Shown: piece after piece, positions 37,031-46,696 of the stretch
Layout of the letters: every line of letters starts with the position of its first letter
Numbering within the stretch: position 1 is the first letter of the stretch
Origin: Desulfobulbaceae bacterium
GTDB lineage: Bacteria > Desulfobacterota > Desulfobulbia > Desulfobulbales > Desulfobulbaceae
Assembly: GCA_023544645.1 (NCBI GenBank)
Contig: JAMJFO010000004.1
Span: 1-64,000 of the forward strand
Length of the DNA stretch: 64,000 nucleotides
Reading direction: 5' to 3'
Translations under genes and position numbers: made by a program
The notes under the pieces: generated by a model
Seen by the model: the letters and a program-made list of their open reading frames with translations, nothing else
What the model was told of the DNA's origin: nothing
Database searches by the model: none

Positions 37031-38842
37031 ATGATACTGAAAAAATTTACCCCCCACCGCGCGGTCATTTCATCCTGGATCGTTATCGGCATGAGCCTCA
37101 TCATGGTGGCGGCGGTCAGCGTGCTCGCTGTCTTCAACTACAACCGCCAGAAAACAGGCATGCAGCAGATGCTCAATGAGAAAGGGGCGGCCCTGATCAA
37201 ATCATTTGAAGCCGGCACCCGGACCGGCATGATGGGGAGATTCGGCGCTGAATCTCGCCTTCAGACCCTGCTGAGCGAGACCGCCTCCCAGGAGGATATT
37301 CTCTATATCGCCCTGGTTGATATCTCCGGAAGAGTCCTGGCCCACAACGATCCCGATTATATCGGCCAGCAGTTCACTTCGCCCCATACCATGAAATATC
37401 TCGCCCCGGCGGAAAAAACATCCTGGCGCACTATTGACAGAGAGGGAATGCCGGTATCATTCGAAGTCTACAGGAAGTTCCTGCCTGTTCTATCCGGTTC
37501 CCGGACACCGAAGATGCGCGAGGGAATGAGAATGAATATGCGGGGCCCCGACAACGAAACAATATGGTGTCAGCCCGGATGGATGGAAGGATTGCCGCAG
37601 GACCGAATCCTGGATCCCGAAGAACGGCCGGTCATCTTTATCGGCATGGATGCCTCCCCCTATGCGGAAGCAATGCGGGAAGATTTCCGGGCAACCCTGA
37701 TGACCTCGGCAATAATTCTTCTGCTGGGAATGGCCGGGATTGTTTCCCTTTTCTGGGCACAAAGCTATACCAGATCGAAAAAACTCCTGCGGGACAGCCG
37801 TGCCTTTGCCGCAGAGATGGTGGCCAGTCTGCCGGAAGGAATCATCGTGACCGAACCCGGGCGTACAGTCACATTTGTCAACCCCATCGCCGCGGACATG
37901 CTTGACCTCGACTCCATGGAATCCATGGGCAAGCCTACAACAGCCATCCTGCCCGCCAGCATGAATGACCTGCTGGAAGCAATCACGGCAGAGCAAAGGG
38001 TTGTTGAGAGAGAGCTTTCCTTCACCAACAGAGAGGGATCCGAACTGACGGCAGCGGTCAGCGCAACCAATATCATTTCTGAAGATGGCGACTTTGTGGG
38101 AACAATGTTCATCCTCCGAGACCTCACCCAGGTCAGGCGGCTCCAGGCCACTGTGCAGAAGCAGGAAAAGCTGGCAGCCATCGGCAACCTGGCTGCCGGT
38201 GTAGCCCATGAAGTACGCAACCCCCTCAGTTCCATCAAGGGATACGCGACCTATTTCGCCTCTCTATTCGAGCACGATAGCGAAAAGAAAAAAGCAGCCG
38301 AGGTCATGATTACCGAAGTTGAACGGTTGAACCGGGTTATATCCGAACTGCTTGAGATATCCCGTCCGTCAGACCTCAAATGCAGGGAAACAGACCTCTC
38401 CTTCCTGCTCAACTCATCAATCCGACTGGTCCGGCAGGACGCCGACGCCGGAGGCATAAGGATAACCACGTCCATCGACGAGACCATGGCGCCGCTCCTG
38501 GTTGATCCTGACCGCATCACCCAGGCACTGCTCAATCTCTATATCAACGCCATCCAGGCCATGACCGTGGGAGGAGTGCTGTCCATCAGCTCCCGGGACC
38601 AGGGCAGTGGCATAACAATCACCATCACCGACACCGGCACCGGCATGAGTGAAGACACCGGGAACAAAATCTTTGACCCCTATTTTACAACCAAAAACAC
38701 CGGCACAGGGCTGGGCCTGGCCGTGGTCAGAAAGGTTGTTGAAGCGCACAACGGCACAGTTGAATTCACCAGCCGGGAAAATCACGGAACAACATTTACC
38801 ATTTTTCTACCACGTCAACGTAAACAGGACATTGCAGAATGA
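37031..38842 (+). CDS. sensor histidine kinase, ZraS/HydH type
   Basis: The protein is 603 aa. A first membrane segment (about 14-37), a periplasmic part of about 180 residues, and a second membrane segment (about 220-243) lead to a PAS domain (about 262-375, LPEGIIVTEPGRTVTFVNP). The HisKA domain follows, with phospho-acceptor His near residue 393 (VAHEVRNPLSSIKGY), then the ATPase domain with N, G1 and G2 boxes (LLNLYINAIQAM, DTGTGMSED, GTGLGLAVV). Its stop overlaps the response-regulator start by 4 bases. By analogy with ZraS it senses periplasmic metal or envelope stress, with the ZraP-like protein as partner; the signal is not visible in the sequence. Confidence 0.92.
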   Translation: MILKKFTPHRAVISSWIVIGMSLIMVAAVSVLAVFNYNRQKTGMQQMLNEKGAALIKSFEAGTRTGMMGRFGAESRLQTLLSETASQEDILYIALVDISGRVLAHNDPDYIGQQFTSPHTMKYLAPAEKTSWRTIDREGMPVSFEVYRKFLPVLSGSRTPKMREGMRMNMRGPDNETIWCQPGWMEGLPQDRILDPEERPVIFIGMDASPYAEAMREDFRATLMTSAIILLLGMAGIVSLFWAQSYTRSKKLLRDSRAFAAEMVASLPEGIIVTEPGRTVTFVNPIAADMLDLDSMESMGKPTTAILPASMNDLLEAITAEQRVVERELSFTNREGSELTAAVSATNIISEDGDFVGTMFILRDLTQVRRLQATVQKQEKLAAIGNLAAGVAHEVRNPLSSIKGYATYFASLFEHDSEKKKAAEVMITEVERLNRVISELLEISRPSDLKCRETDLSFLLNSSIRLVRQDADAGGIRITTSIDETMAPLLVDPDRITQALLNLYINAIQAMTVGGVLSISSRDQGSGITITITDTGTGMSEDTGNKIFDPYFTTKNTGTGLGLAVVRKVVEAHNGTVEFTSRENHGTTFTIFLPRQRKQDIAE

Positions 38843-40203
38843 AGGGAACCATACTGGTAGTAGACGACGATAAAGCGCACCTCTCCATGCTCAGGACCAT
38901 CCTTGCCGGCTGGGGATTTGATGCCGAAGGGGCCGGGGACGGCTCCGAGGCCATTGCCCGCGTCCGGGAACAGCCGTACGACGCGATCCTCATGGATGTG
39001 CGCATGGCCAACATCGGCGGCATCGAAGCGCTGCAGCGGATCAAGGAACTTAATCCGGCGATCCCGGTTATCACCATGACCGCCTATTCATCGGTGGATA
39101 CCGCGGTGGAGGCAATGAAACTCGGGGCCTACGATTACCTGACCAAGCCGCTCAATTTTGACGACCTCAAAATCACCCTGGAGCGGGCGCTGGAACACAT
39201 GGCGCTGGCCCAGGAAAACAGAACCCTGAAACAACAGCTTTCCGCTGAAACCACCCTTGACAACATCATCGGCACAAGTAAATCCATGCTCAAGTTGATC
39301 GACATGGTCAAAACCGTATCACCGACCGAGGCAACCATCCTTGTTACCGGTGAAAGCGGCACCGGCAAGGAACTGATCGCCCGGGCGATCCATTCGAACA
39401 GCCCCCGCCGGGACAATCCTCTTGTCACCGTCAACTGCGCGGCCATCACCGACACCCTGCTGGAGTCGGAGCTTTTCGGACATGAAAAAGGAGCCTTCAC
39501 CGGGGCGGACAGGAAACGCGAAGGCCGATTCATGCAGGCGCACAAGGGGTCAATTTTCCTTGACGAAATCGGGGAGATCCCTCAGCATATGCAGGCGAAA
39601 CTCCTGCGGGCCATCCAGGAAAGGGAGATCCAGCGGGTAGGCAGCGACAAGGCCATCAAGGTTGACGTTCGCATCATTGCCGCCACCAACCGCGATCTTC
39701 TTGAAGATGTGCAGGCCGGAAAATTCCGGGAAGACCTTTTCTACCGGCTGAATGTCGTGAACCTGAGAGTCCCCCCGCTGCATGAACGAAAAGAAGATAT
39801 TCCTCTGCTGGCCAACCATTTTCTCGAGCACTTTGCCGAAAAAAATCGCAGGACCATGAAGGGATTTACCCCGGCGGCCATGGACCTGCTGGTGCGACAT
39901 TCCTGGCCTGGGAACGTCCGGGAGCTTGAAAACGCTCTGGAGCGCGCGGTCATCATAGCGGTGGGCGATTATATAACCGAACGGGAATTGCCGCCCGGTA
40001 TAGTTGCCCATGCCGGAGGTGATGCCGGGGAAGGACCGCACGCTGCGAACCTAGGCGGCATGCCTCTTGATGAGGTCGAAAAAGAAGCAATCATCCAGAC
40101 CCTGAAGGAAACCGGGGGGAACAAGAGTGAAGCCGCCAAGATCCTGCAGATCACGAGGACGACCCTCAATAACAAGATCAAAAAATACGATATCGCCCCA
40201 TGA
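38839..40203 (+). CDS. sigma-54-dependent response regulator, ZraR/HydG type
   Basis: The 454 aa form an NtrC-type activator. The receiver (about 1-120) has phospho-acceptor Asp near 53 in LMDVRMANIGG, where the usual Pro two residues after Arg-Met is replaced by Ala. The AAA+ domain (about 140-380) has GESGTGKE, the sigma-54 contact loop GAFTGA, and the Walker B segment GSIFLDEIGEI. A Fis-type helix-turn-helix (NKSEAAKILQITRTTLNNKI) ends the protein. Because both this operon and the divergent ZraP-like gene have sigma-54 promoters, autoregulation and activation of the divergent gene are the natural reading. Confidence 0.94.
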   Translation: MKGTILVVDDDKAHLSMLRTILAGWGFDAEGAGDGSEAIARVREQPYDAILMDVRMANIGGIEALQRIKELNPAIPVITMTAYSSVDTAVEAMKLGAYDYLTKPLNFDDLKITLERALEHMALAQENRTLKQQLSAETTLDNIIGTSKSMLKLIDMVKTVSPTEATILVTGESGTGKELIARAIHSNSPRRDNPLVTVNCAAITDTLLESELFGHEKGAFTGADRKREGRFMQAHKGSIFLDEIGEIPQHMQAKLLRAIQEREIQRVGSDKAIKVDVRIIAATNRDLLEDVQAGKFREDLFYRLNVVNLRVPPLHERKEDIPLLANHFLEHFAEKNRRTMKGFTPAAMDLLVRHSWPGNVRELENALERAVIIAVGDYITERELPPGIVAHAGGDAGEGPHAANLGGMPLDEVEKEAIIQTLKETGGNKSEAAKILQITRTTLNNKIKKYDIAP

Positions 40204-40400
40204 ATGTGTCCGATTCCCGGCTGTTCATTTGCCGCGGAAGGGTAATTTGACTACGAGGATTACCGGGATCACATTTATCAAATCCCGGCCCTCCCGAATT
40301 TTATCAGGATAGAGAACCAGGCAAAGCTGCGGCAAGATTTTCGCCCACTTGCCAGATCAACACCACAACGCAACATCTCCGGCGTGAAGCAGGAACATTC

Positions 40401-40640
40401 TCAATCGATCGGCGCGCCTTTCCGGTTCTCCAGAATCTGTTCGATCTCCTTTCGTGGAGTAATGTCTTTTTCATAGAGATACACAATACAGTCGGTGCAG
40501 ACATTGAATACGTAATGAAAATCACATGCTGACCTTGCCACTTCCCAGCAATGAACATCATCAGAATCCTTGCCGGCGCAATAATCAAAGACATTGCAGT
40601 GCACACCCGGTCCATTCTTAATCGCCGTGATTTGTTCCAT
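40401..40640 (-). CDS. Cys-rich small protein of unknown function
   Basis: 79 aa with six Cys: HCNVFDYC, VHCWEVARSAC and VCTDCIVYLYE, followed by a charged helix. The spacing suggests a bound metal (zinc or iron-sulfur) and the CxDCxVY part recalls small cytoplasmic proteins common in Desulfobacterota, but I cannot name the family. The ribosome-binding site AGGAGGGAG is excellent, supporting a real gene. It stands alone between the two-component system and the accessory region. Confidence 0.72.
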   Translation of the reverse strand: MEQITAIKNGPGVHCNVFDYCAGKDSDDVHCWEVARSACDFHYVFNVCTDCIVYLYEKDITPRKEIEQILENRKGAPID

Positions 40641-41099
40641 GTTCTCCCTCCTGTGTTAATATGGCATGAATTTAGAAGCTCAAAACGACCCTGATTTCAA
40701 CTCAAGGCTGCAGGATTCACCAGAATATCCTCCGGGAAAAGCAAAATCAATGCCATTAAATACCATTTTGCTCTTAGGAACAAATCTACTGTCATCACAG
40801 CACGTTACGTGTTTACGCATGCCTCAGACATCAACTTTGCTGCCAAATCCGCAACTTTTTTTTAACACCATGTTAACAGCGTTCACAAACAGGTGAACAG
40901 GCATTACATTTCTTACCTCCGCATGACGATGAAATAAAAATACTTATAAATGGTCTTCAAAGCACTGCGGATGGGGGGTGGGAAAATTGGGGAAAAGCGA
41001 TATGCTTTCACCGGATTTGCCCAACCTCCGCTTATCGGGTAAAAAGAGTGAAGAGGGTTTTTAACCCGGGGCTTTACATAATCCCGGGCGCCGGGAAAA
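40641..41099. other. non-coding stretch with palindromes, left edge of the accessory region
   Basis: No credible gene. It holds the first copy of the 22-bp direct repeat (40857-40878) and, right after it, the perfect inverted repeat GTTCAC-AAACAG-GTGAAC (40881-40898). Confidence 0.6.
40857..40878 (+). repeat. 22-bp direct repeat, copy 1
   Basis: Seven T followed by AACACCATGTTAACA. The core TTAACA-CCA-TGTTAA is palindromic. An identical copy lies at 47811-47832 in the same orientation, so the two flank the DUF488-to-ku region. Confidence 0.85.
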
Positions 41100-41145
41100 A
41101 GGAGAACGAATCATGTCGGTCGAGGAGAACGAATCATGTCGGTCG
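41100..41145 (+). repeat. 23-bp tandem duplication covering a ribosome-binding site and start codon
   Basis: The unit A-GGAGAACGAATCATG-TCGGTCG occurs twice back to back (41100-41122 and 41123-41145). The first copy has its own ATG at 41113, out of frame with the DUF488 gene, giving a 12-codon upstream frame that stops at 41149-41151. Confidence 0.9.
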
Positions 41146-41492
41146 CCGTAAAACGTGTATATGAGAAGTCAGCGCCCGGTGATGGATACCGTGTTCTCGT
41201 TGACCGGATCTGGCCGCGAGGCCTGTCAAAAAAAGAAATCGAAATCGATGAATGGTTGAAAGACGCGGCGCCGTCTGACCGGTTACGGAAATCTTTCCAC
41301 AGCGGCGGGTTGACCTGGGCTGAATTCCGGAATAGCTATCTTTCCGAACTGAAGAGCCACCGGAATGAGCTTCGTCGGTTAGCCCGGATTGCCAAAAAGG
41401 GTCGAGTCACCCTGATGTTCAGCGCCCATGACCAAGAACACAACAATGCCATAGTTTTGATGCAGTATTTAAAGATGCTGGGAGCCGAGTGA
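41136..41492 (+). CDS. DUF488 family protein
   Basis: 118 aa, a complete short DUF488 protein: VKRVYEKSAPGDGYRVLVDR, WPRGLSKKEIEIDEW, LKDAAPSDRLRKSF and the terminal LMFSAHDQEHNNAIVL. The biochemical role of the family is unknown. The ATG belongs to the second copy of a 23-bp tandem duplication that also repeats the ribosome-binding site. First gene of the accessory region. Confidence 0.9.
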   Translation: MSVAVKRVYEKSAPGDGYRVLVDRIWPRGLSKKEIEIDEWLKDAAPSDRLRKSFHSGGLTWAEFRNSYLSELKSHRNELRRLARIAKKGRVTLMFSAHDQEHNNAIVLMQYLKMLGAE

Positions 41493-41647
41493 GCCTCCCT
41501 CTTTTGGTCATTTTGGTATCGGATGATTGACCGCGTGACGGATTGAACGGTGCTGACTCAACAATTATTTAATCCAACTGCTCGAACTGACCGCAGGGCA
41601 AGCTTTTTTACTGCATGGTTAACGGGAAAGCGAACAAAGGAGGCCGA

Positions 41648-42199
41648 ATGAGCAACGGAGCAACCCCATATCAACAACGCTCGACATTTATTTCAGTAGT
41701 TGCGTGGATATTTATCGTTTTAACAGGGTTTGGCGCTTTAATCGGTCTTATGCAGAATATAATGGTCCATACCATGTTTTCCGTGCCGGAAATGCAGACG
41801 GCCATGAACAGTCCCGAGGCAGCTTCCGAAATACCCACTTTTGTACGGTTTATGTTTAATCATTTCAGGTTATTCGTATTTTTAATGTTCGCCATGACTC
41901 TTTTCACCCTCATTACTTCCATAGGAGTATTAAAAAGGAAAAATTGGGCGAGAAGAGTATTTATCGGGATACTCGGCCTATCCATTCTTTTGCTCTTGGG
42001 AAGTATCGCAGCTCAATTTTTCTTTTTCCCCGGTTCCTCCGGTTTCGGGTCCGAGGAAATTCCTGCTGAAATGAAAACCATGATGACTTTCATGCAGGTG
42101 TTTTTTGCATTTTTCTATGGTGGCATTGCCGTAATCCTGGGCTGGATCATTAAAAAACTTCTCAGCGCCGGCATTGCTCTTGAATTTCAACGGCAATAA
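41648..42199 (+). CDS. four-helix membrane protein of unknown function
   Basis: 183 aa. Membrane segments are seen at about 17-38, 72-95, 105-130 and 150-172, with short polar loops. The frame extends to 41615, but the ATG at 41648 has AAGGAGG upstream. I do not recognise a family; it resembles generic small DUF membrane proteins. The AT content is higher than in the neighbouring core genes. Confidence 0.72.
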   Translation: MSNGATPYQQRSTFISVVAWIFIVLTGFGALIGLMQNIMVHTMFSVPEMQTAMNSPEAASEIPTFVRFMFNHFRLFVFLMFAMTLFTLITSIGVLKRKNWARRVFIGILGLSILLLLGSIAAQFFFFPGSSGFGSEEIPAEMKTMMTFMQVFFAFFYGGIAVILGWIIKKLLSAGIALEFQRQ

Positions 42200-42428
42200 A
42201 AAATTCAGCCGCACGGTTTAAACAGGCTCATTCCTATGCCGTTATTGCTCCCCGGGGGGAAAATTCGTTGGGACTGGATGGCCAAAGGGGAAAGATTCAA
42301 CCTCATCGTATTACTTTTTAACCGCATCATTGGCTCTTGCAGGCTTTACTCTTCCGGGAAACGTCCACACGGAGAGTTAAACTTTGACCGGGGAGCGAAG
42401 TAAAGCAAAGGAAACGAGGAGAGAAAAA

Positions 42429-42742
42429 TTGAAAATCCATGTCGGGACCAGCGGATACGGATACAAGGAATGGAAAGGAAGTTTCTACCCTGCAAAAATT
42501 TCGTCCCAGGAGATGCCGCGCTCCTATTCCGAACGACTCAGCGCGGTGGAGATCAATTATACCTTTTATCAATGGCTGGCAAAAATTCGTTCGCAAAAAT
42601 GGCAGCGGGCTTTCGTTTTTTTCAAGCACGATGAAGACGCGGGGGGGGGGCTAAAATGGCCCTGCGCTTCCAAGAGCTGGCCGGGGCAAAAAAAGCGGAT
42701 CCCGGGAAAAAATGCCGTAACCGGCCCGGATCAGTTGCCTGA
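42429..42742 (+). pseudogene. DUF72 (YecE-like) remnant with internal deletion and frameshift
   Basis: The N-terminal part from a TTG start (LKIHVGTSGYGYKEWKGSFY, then FYPAKISSQEMPRSYSERLS and VEINYTFYQ) matches DUF72. It then runs straight into a C-terminal piece (RAFVFFKHDEDA), missing about 150-200 central residues. A run of ten G at 42641-42650 shifts the frame; the rest continues in the frame of MALRFQELAGAKKADPGKK to a TGA at 42740. A complete DUF72 protein has about 240-300 aa. This gene cannot make a working product. Confidence 0.82.
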
Positions 42743-42760
42743 GACGGTCCGCATTCGCGC

Positions 42761-43822
42761 TCAGGAATCCTGTGCTGGCAAACCAATGATCGTGCGGACC
42801 GTATCCATGAGGGAGGCAAATGCGGAATCATTGTCAAGGGATGCAGTGCGAAGTGCCATGGCATCGCTGCCCCTTGCCCCGAGGCCAATTTCCACCGCTC
42901 TTTTCACCTGCCTCATTTGCCAGGGAGATACCGATGCGAGCGGCGGCCACTGCCCGAATGATTTGATAATCCCCAGCCCCACCACATCGCAGGCGAGGCG
43001 GTCGCCGCCGGCAAGAATCAGGTTTGTTTCCCGGGTTTTTCCCTCCCATGGCCCGCCTTCCACCATGGTCCTGGTGCCGTCAACGATATTCAGATCCGGC
43101 CTGAAGGCAAGATTAAGTTCAGCCACCACTTCTTCCCAGTGTTTCAGGTCCACCAGATAAGGCCGTTGACTGAAATGGGTGGCGCCGACAAAATTCTTGA
43201 GACAGATGGAATAGCCTGCGTACCGATGAGTCTTGATGACCGGCAGGTTGATGACCCGGTCTACCTTGAAAAACCATTCCGTGACCTCCACTTCCCTGAG
43301 ATAGCGGCCGTTTATCTCCACCCTGACCCAGGCGTGGTCTTCGAAAAAAAGGGTTCCAGCTCCCGCCTGCCGCGCAGCGGCGGCAATGCCAGTCCGCTCC
43401 ATATTTTTTGCGGTCCCGCCCCGGATGAGGGCAGACATATCACCCACATACACGGTGGAGGCCCCCGCTTCATACAACAGCTCGACCACTGCCCTGACCA
43501 CCTCCGGATTGGTGGTTGTCGGATGCCTCCGCCCTCCCACCACGTTCGGTTTGACCAGGACGCTTTTTCCCTTTATCTCCAGGGGCTCCAAACCTCCTAT
43601 CAGGGAAACGGCCTGTTCGACCATCGCTTTCACCTCCCTGCCCCCGACAGCTGCAACGAGGGAATTTCCGTAGGCACGGAAAGGATTGCCGCCGACCGCC
43701 GGCTCAGCCTTTCTCGTCGCGCCGGACAAAAAGACCTTGATGCTGTGCCTGCTCCTGAAGATGCCGAAAGCGGCCCCCACAGCCGCCAAGGTGACCAGAA
43801 ACGCCCTTCGTCCGAATGTCAT
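42761..43822 (-). CDS. DUF362 family protein with twin-arginine-like leader
   Basis: 353 aa. The N-terminus TFGRRAFLVTLAAVGAAFG looks like a Tat signal or anchor with the RR pair. The DUF362 body has LVKPNVVGGRRHPTTTNPEV, VINLPVIKTHRYAGYSICLK and NLILAGGDRLACDVVGLGI. The frame is open to 43933; the ATG at 43822 was chosen because it starts the leader and has GGGAAAG upstream. Some DUF362 proteins carry a ferredoxin domain; this one does not. Function unknown. Confidence 0.85.
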   Translation of the reverse strand: MTFGRRAFLVTLAAVGAAFGIFRSRHSIKVFLSGATRKAEPAVGGNPFRAYGNSLVAAVGGREVKAMVEQAVSLIGGLEPLEIKGKSVLVKPNVVGGRRHPTTTNPEVVRAVVELLYEAGASTVYVGDMSALIRGGTAKNMERTGIAAAARQAGAGTLFFEDHAWVRVEINGRYLREVEVTEWFFKVDRVINLPVIKTHRYAGYSICLKNFVGATHFSQRPYLVDLKHWEEVVAELNLAFRPDLNIVDGTRTMVEGGPWEGKTRETNLILAGGDRLACDVVGLGIIKSFGQWPPLASVSPWQMRQVKRAVEIGLGARGSDAMALRTASLDNDSAFASLMDTVRTIIGLPAQDS

Positions 43823-44148
43823 TGGTTCTTTCCCATGGCTTAAGATATAACTCAGCCCGATGCTGAGCAGTAACACATTTTTGTCTCTCATGACGAGATA
43901 AGCAAAAGAAATGCCATCCCGGATCCGAAACAAAAAAAATTCACCGCACCGTTTTTTAAATGCTCCTTTCCTGCATGATTATTGCAATATTTGTCTCATA
44001 ATGCAAAAATCAGAATGGCACCATGGAAACAGCAACATTTTGAAAAGACGAAAACGTCGGTCCCTTTAATGCCAGGAGGACTGGCCACTGATGGGACTGG
44101 CCACCCTTTCATCTTATTAACTGTCGGGGTGAGAAGCCATGGGGATGC
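43823..44148. other. non-coding gap before the ligD remnant
   Basis: No gene seen. GGACTGGCCAC occurs twice, 16 bases apart (44078-44088 and 44094-44104), a short tandem repeat. Confidence 0.5.
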
Positions 44149-46631
44149 ATGGGATTAAAAAATTATCAACGAAAACGTGATTTTTCCAGGACCGGGGAGC
44201 CTCGGGGCCGGGGAGATGCCGGCCGGGGCGGCAATCTGTTCGTGGTCCAGAAGCATGCAGCCACCAGACTGCATTATGATTTAAGGCTGGAATTCGACGG
44301 GGTGCTGAAAAGCTGGGCAGTTCCCAAGGGTCCGAGTCTTGATCCCGCGGTAAAAAGGCTCGCGGTCCAAGTGGAGGATCACCCGCTGGAGTACGGCGCC
44401 TTCGAAGGCACCATCCCCAAAGGAGAGTATGGGAGTGGGACGGTCATGCTCTGGGACAGAGGAATCTGGGAACCGGAAGGCGATCCTGAACAAGATCTTG
44501 CCAGGGGAAAACTGTTCTTTTACCCTGCGCGGAGAAAAATTGCGCGGCTCCTGGGCCCTGGCGCGGATGAAGGGCAAGGACGGACAGCCCACGAAAAACT
44601 GGCTGCTGATCAAACATAAAGACGATGAGGCGGTATCGGAAAGCACTTACTCCATTGTCGAAAAACAGCCCTTCAGCATCGCCACCGGACGATCCCTTGA
44701 GGAAATAGCCGCGGGAAAGGAGTCGACCCATCCCCCGTCCGATGCCGGGCGGGCCCCTGACCCTTCGCAATTGGCCAACGCCCGCAAGGAATCCCAGCCG
44801 GCAGTCCTGAAGCCCCAGTTGGAAACCCTGGCTGATGAGCCGCCATCCGGGGAAGAATGGGTCCATGAGATCAAGCTCGATGGTTACCGTGTTCTCGCCG
44901 GGATCAAGGATGGCCGGGTTACGCTTCTTACGCGCAGCGGCAAAGACTAGACCGGCAAATTCACCGCGGTTGCCGAGGCACTGCGGACCTTCCCGGAGAG
45001 GCAGGCCATCCTGGACGGTGAAATAGTCGTTCTGCGGGAGGACGGTATTTCTGAGAGGCCCTGCAGGATCATCTCAAAGGCGGCGGAGCCGGAAAATTGG
45101 TGTATTACCTGTTCGATCTTCCCCACTGCAAGGGGTACGATCTCACCCGGGCCCCTCTGCTGCAACGCAAAAACCTGCTGCATTCCCTTCTGGAGAGGAT
45201 GTCGCCGGCGCAGGAAACCATCCGGTTCAGCGACCACATCCAGGGAAGCGGCAAAGCGGTTTACCAGCACGCCTGCCGCCTGGCTGCGGAAGGAATTATC
45301 TCCAAGGATACCACCGGTGGTTACGAACAAAAAAGGTCCCGGGGCTGGTTGAAAATCAAGTGTCATCAACGGCAGGAATTTGTCGTGGGGGGGTGGACTG
45401 ACCCCGGCGGCTCGCGTACAGGTTTTGGCGCGCTGCTGCTGGGATATTACGATAACAAAGGGCTGGTTTATGCGGGCCGGGTGGGAACCGGTTTCAGCGA
45501 GAGCGCCCTTCGGCTCCTGGCCGCACAACTGCACAGGATCGAGCAGAAAGACTCCCCTTTTCGCAATCCCCCTTCCGGAACTGATGCCCGGGGTGTTCAC
45601 TGGGCAAGACCGCAATTGGTGGCCGAAGTTAAATTCCGGGAATGGACCAGGGACAACATTTTGCGCTAGGCTTCCTTCAAAGGTCTGCGGAAGGACAAAT
45701 CTCCGGGCGAAATCGTCCGCGAAACACCGGCCGTGAGACCTGGCAGCGAAACGACCCGGGCGAAGAGACCGGCAATGACCGTGAGGAAACAATCTCCCTC
45801 CCTTGCTGTGGTGGCCGGGGTGAGGGTGTCGCATCCGGACAGGATTCTCTACCCCGACTAGGGGGTCACCAAACGGGCGCTGGCGGAGTTTTATGTAACC
45901 ATTGCCGACCTTATCATGCCCATGTCGTTCACCGTCCATTGACACTGCTGCGCTGCCCGGACGGCAGGGTGGGGGAGTGCTTTTATCAGAAACACCTCAG
46001 GGAGTCGATTCCGGCTGCGCTGCGTGCCATCCCCATCAGGGAAAAGAATACTACCACGGACTACATCGTCATTGACGATATCAAGGGACTGATTACGCTG
46101 GTGCAGCTGGGGGTGTTGGAAATTCATCCCTGGGGCAGCAGTGAAACCAAAATCGAGAAGCCGGATACCCTCACCTTCGACCTTGACCCGGGGCCAGGTA
46201 TGAAATGGCCGGAGGTGATCGAAGCTGCCGGGCTGGTGCGCCGCAGGCTGGAGGAGCTCGGCCTGATTTCATTTGTCAAGACCTCGGGAGGAAAAGGCCT
46301 GCACCTGGTGGTGCCGATCCAGCGCCGGTCCGGGTGGGAGGAAGTCAGGGCTTTCGCCAGGGCGGTCGCCCTGGATCTGGTCAGGCGCCGGCCCGACCGG
46401 TTCACCGCGGAGATGAAAAAAGTGAAAAGAAAAGGGAAAATATTTATCGATTATCTTCACAACAACCGGGGAGCGACCACGGTTGCGGCTTTTTCCACCA
46501 GAGCCTGGGCCGGGGCGCCGGTATCCACCCCGATCCGGTGGGATGAATTGACCTGGGGCTTGACGCCGGACAGGTACCGGATCGACAATCTTCCCAGGAG
46601 ACTGGCAGCATTGAAAAGCGATCCCTGGTAG
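44149..46631 (+). pseudogene. ligD: decayed ligD (ATP-dependent non-homologous end-joining ligase)
   Basis: All three LigD domains are recognisable in the order phosphoesterase, ligase, polymerase. The phosphoesterase part has [20 protein letters not shown] and VPKGPSLDP. The ligase part has the adenylation motif EIKLDGYR. The polymerase part has VGECFYQKH, LTFDLDPGPG and KTSGGKGLHLVVP. The gene is broken by three frameshifts: one extra T in the run at 44518-44521, about four missing bases near 45053, and one missing C near 45919. Three in-frame TAG codons stand at 44948, 45667 and 45859, where homologs have Trp, probably Gln (or His), and Gln. Converges on ku. Confidence 0.88.
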
Positions 46632-46696
46632 GATTTTTTTGCGGTCCGCCAAAGGATAACCCGGGCCATGTACCAGGCCCTGAAATAGACGCCGGG

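Noticed and set aside
44948-45861. In-frame TAG codons of ligD as pyrrolysine or as a reassigned sense codon
   Set aside because: The same gene also has three frameshifts, the replaced residues differ (Trp and Gln/His), and TAG ends other intact genes such as the one at 3110-4867.
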